DNA of 64,000 nt from assembly GCF_944801835.1 (NCBI RefSeq), contig NZ_CALYLN010000001.1, positions 962,001 through 1,026,000 on the forward strand, written 5' to 3'. Of this stretch, positions 62,843 to 64,000 are shown piece by piece (the first letter of the stretch is position 1; the number at the start of each line of letters is the position of its first letter). The DNA comes from Bartonella sp. B1099 (lineage in GTDB: Bacteria > Pseudomonadota > Alphaproteobacteria > Rhizobiales > Rhizobiaceae). The notes beneath the pieces are model-generated. The model did not search any database. It had not been told where the DNA came from and saw nothing but the letters and a program-made list of their open reading frames with translations. Both the position numbers and the translations under genes were made by a program.

Positions 62843-62862
62843 TTGACACCTTCTATAGAGGC

Positions 62863-62944
62863 GTCGGGTGTTGAAAAACACGGCAGTAAGTCCGTTGCTT
62901 ACACTTTTCCCATAAGGGTATTATATGGTGTAAGCACACCCGAC
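62863..62944 (-). ncRNA. Three-way-junction RNA, C4 antisense-like
   Basis: In minus-strand order, stem P1 is GTCGGGTGT (62944-62936) with ACACCCGAC (62871-62863), 9 perfect pairs. P2 is GCTTACAC (62935-62928) with GTGTAAGC (62904-62897), 8 perfect pairs, capped by a CCC-TTAT-GGG hairpin. P3 is ACGG/CCGT (62895-62892 with 62883-62880) with loop ACTTACTG. The P3 loop (CTTACTG, 62890-62884) and the adjoining strand GTTTTTCAA (62879-62871) are complementary to the two halves of boxes A and B. Known C4 RNAs of phages P1 and P7 use two short segments in the same way. RNA ends are estimates. Confidence 0.7.
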
Positions 62945-63025
62945 AAAATCGTTATATGCCAATCACAGCATAAAAGATAGTCACTATTTTAAAGACTTTG
63001 GAAAGGTTGTTTCGTAACCTATCCG

Positions 63026-63049
63026 CTTACTGTTTAAAGTGTTTTTCAA
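63026..63049 (-). promoter_or_regulatory. Target box A, near the predicted transcript start
   Basis: TTGAAAAAC (63049-63041), 8 bases, then CAGTAAG (63032-63026) repeats box B almost exactly, upstream of the structured RNA. It would lie within the first ~35 bases of the transcript. No start codon follows at ribosome-site distance. Confidence 0.6.
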
Positions 63050-63062
63050 TCACTTGAGTATT

Positions 63063-63091
63063 TATATAGCAAAATACGTATTTATTGTCAA
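63063..63091 (-). promoter_or_regulatory. Near-consensus promoter with palindrome in its spacer
   Basis: TTGACA (63091-63086) and TATATA (63068-63063) are separated by 17 bases on the minus strand. The spacer contains the perfect 12-base palindrome AAATACGTATTT (63072-63083), a likely repressor operator. Transcription would start near 63056 and run through box A, the structured RNA, box B and the hexapeptide-repeat gene. Confidence 0.7.
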
Positions 63092-63130
63092 ATAATATTT
63101 TATCTTTTTTTGATATTTTTTATGATTTTT

Positions 63131-63630
63131 TTAAATGCATTGTGTGTAAATATTTATCATATGCTTATGAATTGCTTCTTTTGTATTATGTGATTTTAAA
63201 GCTATATTATGGGCTTTCTTAAACGATTGCGTTATTTTTTGAATCTATACATTTATAATATTTATAAACGCTCTCATCATGCGTATTTTTAACTTTATAA
63301 CCTATCATGTTTTTTACTAAATGGTTTTTAATATTTCTGTTAATTTCTTTTATAACACATTTGAAACTTGACAGCCTTTTATAGGAACTGTCTTTATAAT
63401 AACATTTTCATTTGCATTTTTGCTTTATTCAAAGCTACAGTTTTTACGCTTTCTCTATAGCTGCTATGTTTTTATAGCCACCGCATTATTTTCCATTTTC
63501 ATAAGAGAAATGATAATTGTGATTTATTGCTTTTATGAAAGCATCTAAAGAGAGATTGCTAATTATAGAAATGAGCAAAATCCCTTTTAATAGACTTTTG
63601 TCAGTGCTGTCAGTCTTGTCAGTTCTTTTT
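63131..63630 (-). pseudogene. Frameshifted gene of unknown origin
   Basis: Consecutive coding-like stretches appear on the minus strand in changing frames: 'RTDKTDSTDKSLLKG', 'DAFIKAINHNYHFSYENGK', 'NANENVIIKTVPIKGCQVSN', 'HLVKNMIGYKVKNTHDESVY', and 'KKAHNIALKSHNTKEAIHKH' before a TAA at 63133-63131. Together they suggest one gene of roughly 150 or more codons broken by several frameshifts. I do not recognise it. A phage replication or primase-type origin is a guess based only on location and the TDK-rich start. Confidence 0.45.
63600..63623 (+). repeat. Triple GTCAGT direct repeat, 9-base period
   Basis: GTCAGT occurs at 63600-63605, 63609-63614 and 63618-63623, each separated by three bases, just before a C-run (63633-63639). 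In the minus-strand frame it encodes TDK-TDS-TDK. In plus it lies in a 40-codon frame (63535-63657) encoding a short hydrophobic LSVLSVLSVL stretch. Confidence 0.6.
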
Positions 63631-63870
63631 AGCCCCCCCTTTATATATATTTTTTAATCAAAAATAAAAGTTATTATATTTCAATGTGTTAGCATTTTAA
63701 TGATGCAACCATTATTAAGATATAACTCATAAATACAATCAATAGTATATTTTTGAAGGTATTTTGAGGGTTTGAGAAACCTTCAAAACCTATAGCAAAA
63801 TGAATATACAAAACTCTTTTTAAACAAAGCTTTTAAAAAGCATAAAGCTATCATTTGAGATTACGGTATA

Positions 63871-63984
63871 ACCTCTTAAAGGCAATCCAAATAAGAGTGT
63901 TTAAAAGTGCAAATGTTCTTTTTTTAGAAGAACGCATATAAACACTCCTTTTAAGATTGTATCTAATAAACTTACAAAAGAGGT
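63871..63984 (+). promoter_or_regulatory. Structured leader with anti-Shine-Dalgarno
   Basis: A long hairpin has outer arms GAGTGTTTA (63895-63903) and TAAACACTC (63939-63947), and inner arms TGC/GCA and GTTCTT/AAGAAC (63915-63920 and 63928-63933). Upstream, ACCTCTT (63871-63877) is perfectly complementary to AAGAGGT (63978-63984), the ribosome site of the ATG at 63992. The element could switch translation of the following gene. Confidence 0.55.
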
Positions 63985-63991
63985 ATAGATT

Positions 63992-64000
63992 ATGATTATA
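63992..64000 (+). CDS. Probable start of a gene cut by the right edge
   Basis: An ATG at 63992 follows AAGAGG at 7-8 bases distance. Only the first three codons (Met-Ile-Ile) are in the window, so identity is unknown. The structured leader upstream is the main reason to believe it is a real start. Confidence 0.4.

Noticed and set aside
62863-62944. tRNA-like or tmRNA-like reading of the three-stem structure
   Set aside because: There is no T-loop or acceptor CCA pattern and stem lengths do not match a cloverleaf; the complementarity to flanking boxes favours an antisense RNA.
59700-64000. CRISPR array
   Set aside because: Repeats here are short, irregularly spaced or protein-coding; there is no regular repeat-spacer pattern and no cas gene.

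Overview
The window is AT-rich and carries an alphaproteobacterial (Rhizobiales) housekeeping gene order. Examples are lnt / XRE regulator / metK / trmB / rimP / nusA / ylxR / infB / rbfA / truB, rpsO-pnp, hslVU, dnaX-ybaB-recR next to the SRP RNA gene, and pstSCAB-phoU. Low GC, wide AT-rich spacers, many decayed gene fragments and a phage-derived tail fit a Bartonella chromosome. This assignment rests on gene order and protein character; no search was run and I do not name a species.

Layout. 1-3.7 kb (minus strand): the start of prfA, then fur and secA. 4.1-6.9 kb (plus): a periplasmic parvulin, argJ and a MutT Nudix hydrolase. 7.6-12.1 kb (minus): an NlpC/P60 protein, an M17 aminopeptidase, coaA and an asparaginase. 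12.3-14.2 kb (plus): hslVU. 14.3-18.0 kb (minus): an RsmC-like methyltransferase, pnp and rpsO. 18.4-20.0 kb (plus): an MFS exporter. 20.4-41.6 kb is one long minus-strand block of translation, tRNA/rRNA modification and DNA repair genes. The SRP RNA gene lies at 41.9 kb. 42.5-45.0 kb (minus): a small secreted protein, pheA (with a decayed tandem copy of its 3' end) and kdsB. 45.1-59.6 kb is mostly plus strand: cytochrome c, gshB, pstSCAB-phoU, a SleB-type hydrolase, an M29 aminopeptidase, mutM, an M20 peptidase and an RNase D-like exonuclease, with a ThiF/MoeB-type gene reversed between them.

A strong terminator at 59.67 kb closes the core region. Beyond it lies about 4.3 kb of accessory DNA: a tyrosine-integrase fragment fused to a promoter/operator, broken reading frames, repeats, and one intact gene encoding a beta-helical hexapeptide-repeat protein.

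The most interesting signal is upstream of that gene (62,820-63,091, minus strand). A near-consensus promoter with a palindrome in its spacer would transcribe, in order, a two-part target box, a three-way-junction RNA, a second copy of the target box that includes the gene's ribosome binding site, and then the gene. Two segments of the folded RNA are perfectly complementary (9 and 7 nt) to the two halves of each target box. This is the arrangement of the C4 antisense-RNA immunity system of phages P1 and P7, here placed ahead of a hexapeptide-repeat protein. A second structured leader, whose anti-Shine-Dalgarno segment could mask the ribosome site of a gene running off the right edge, lies at 63,871-63,992.
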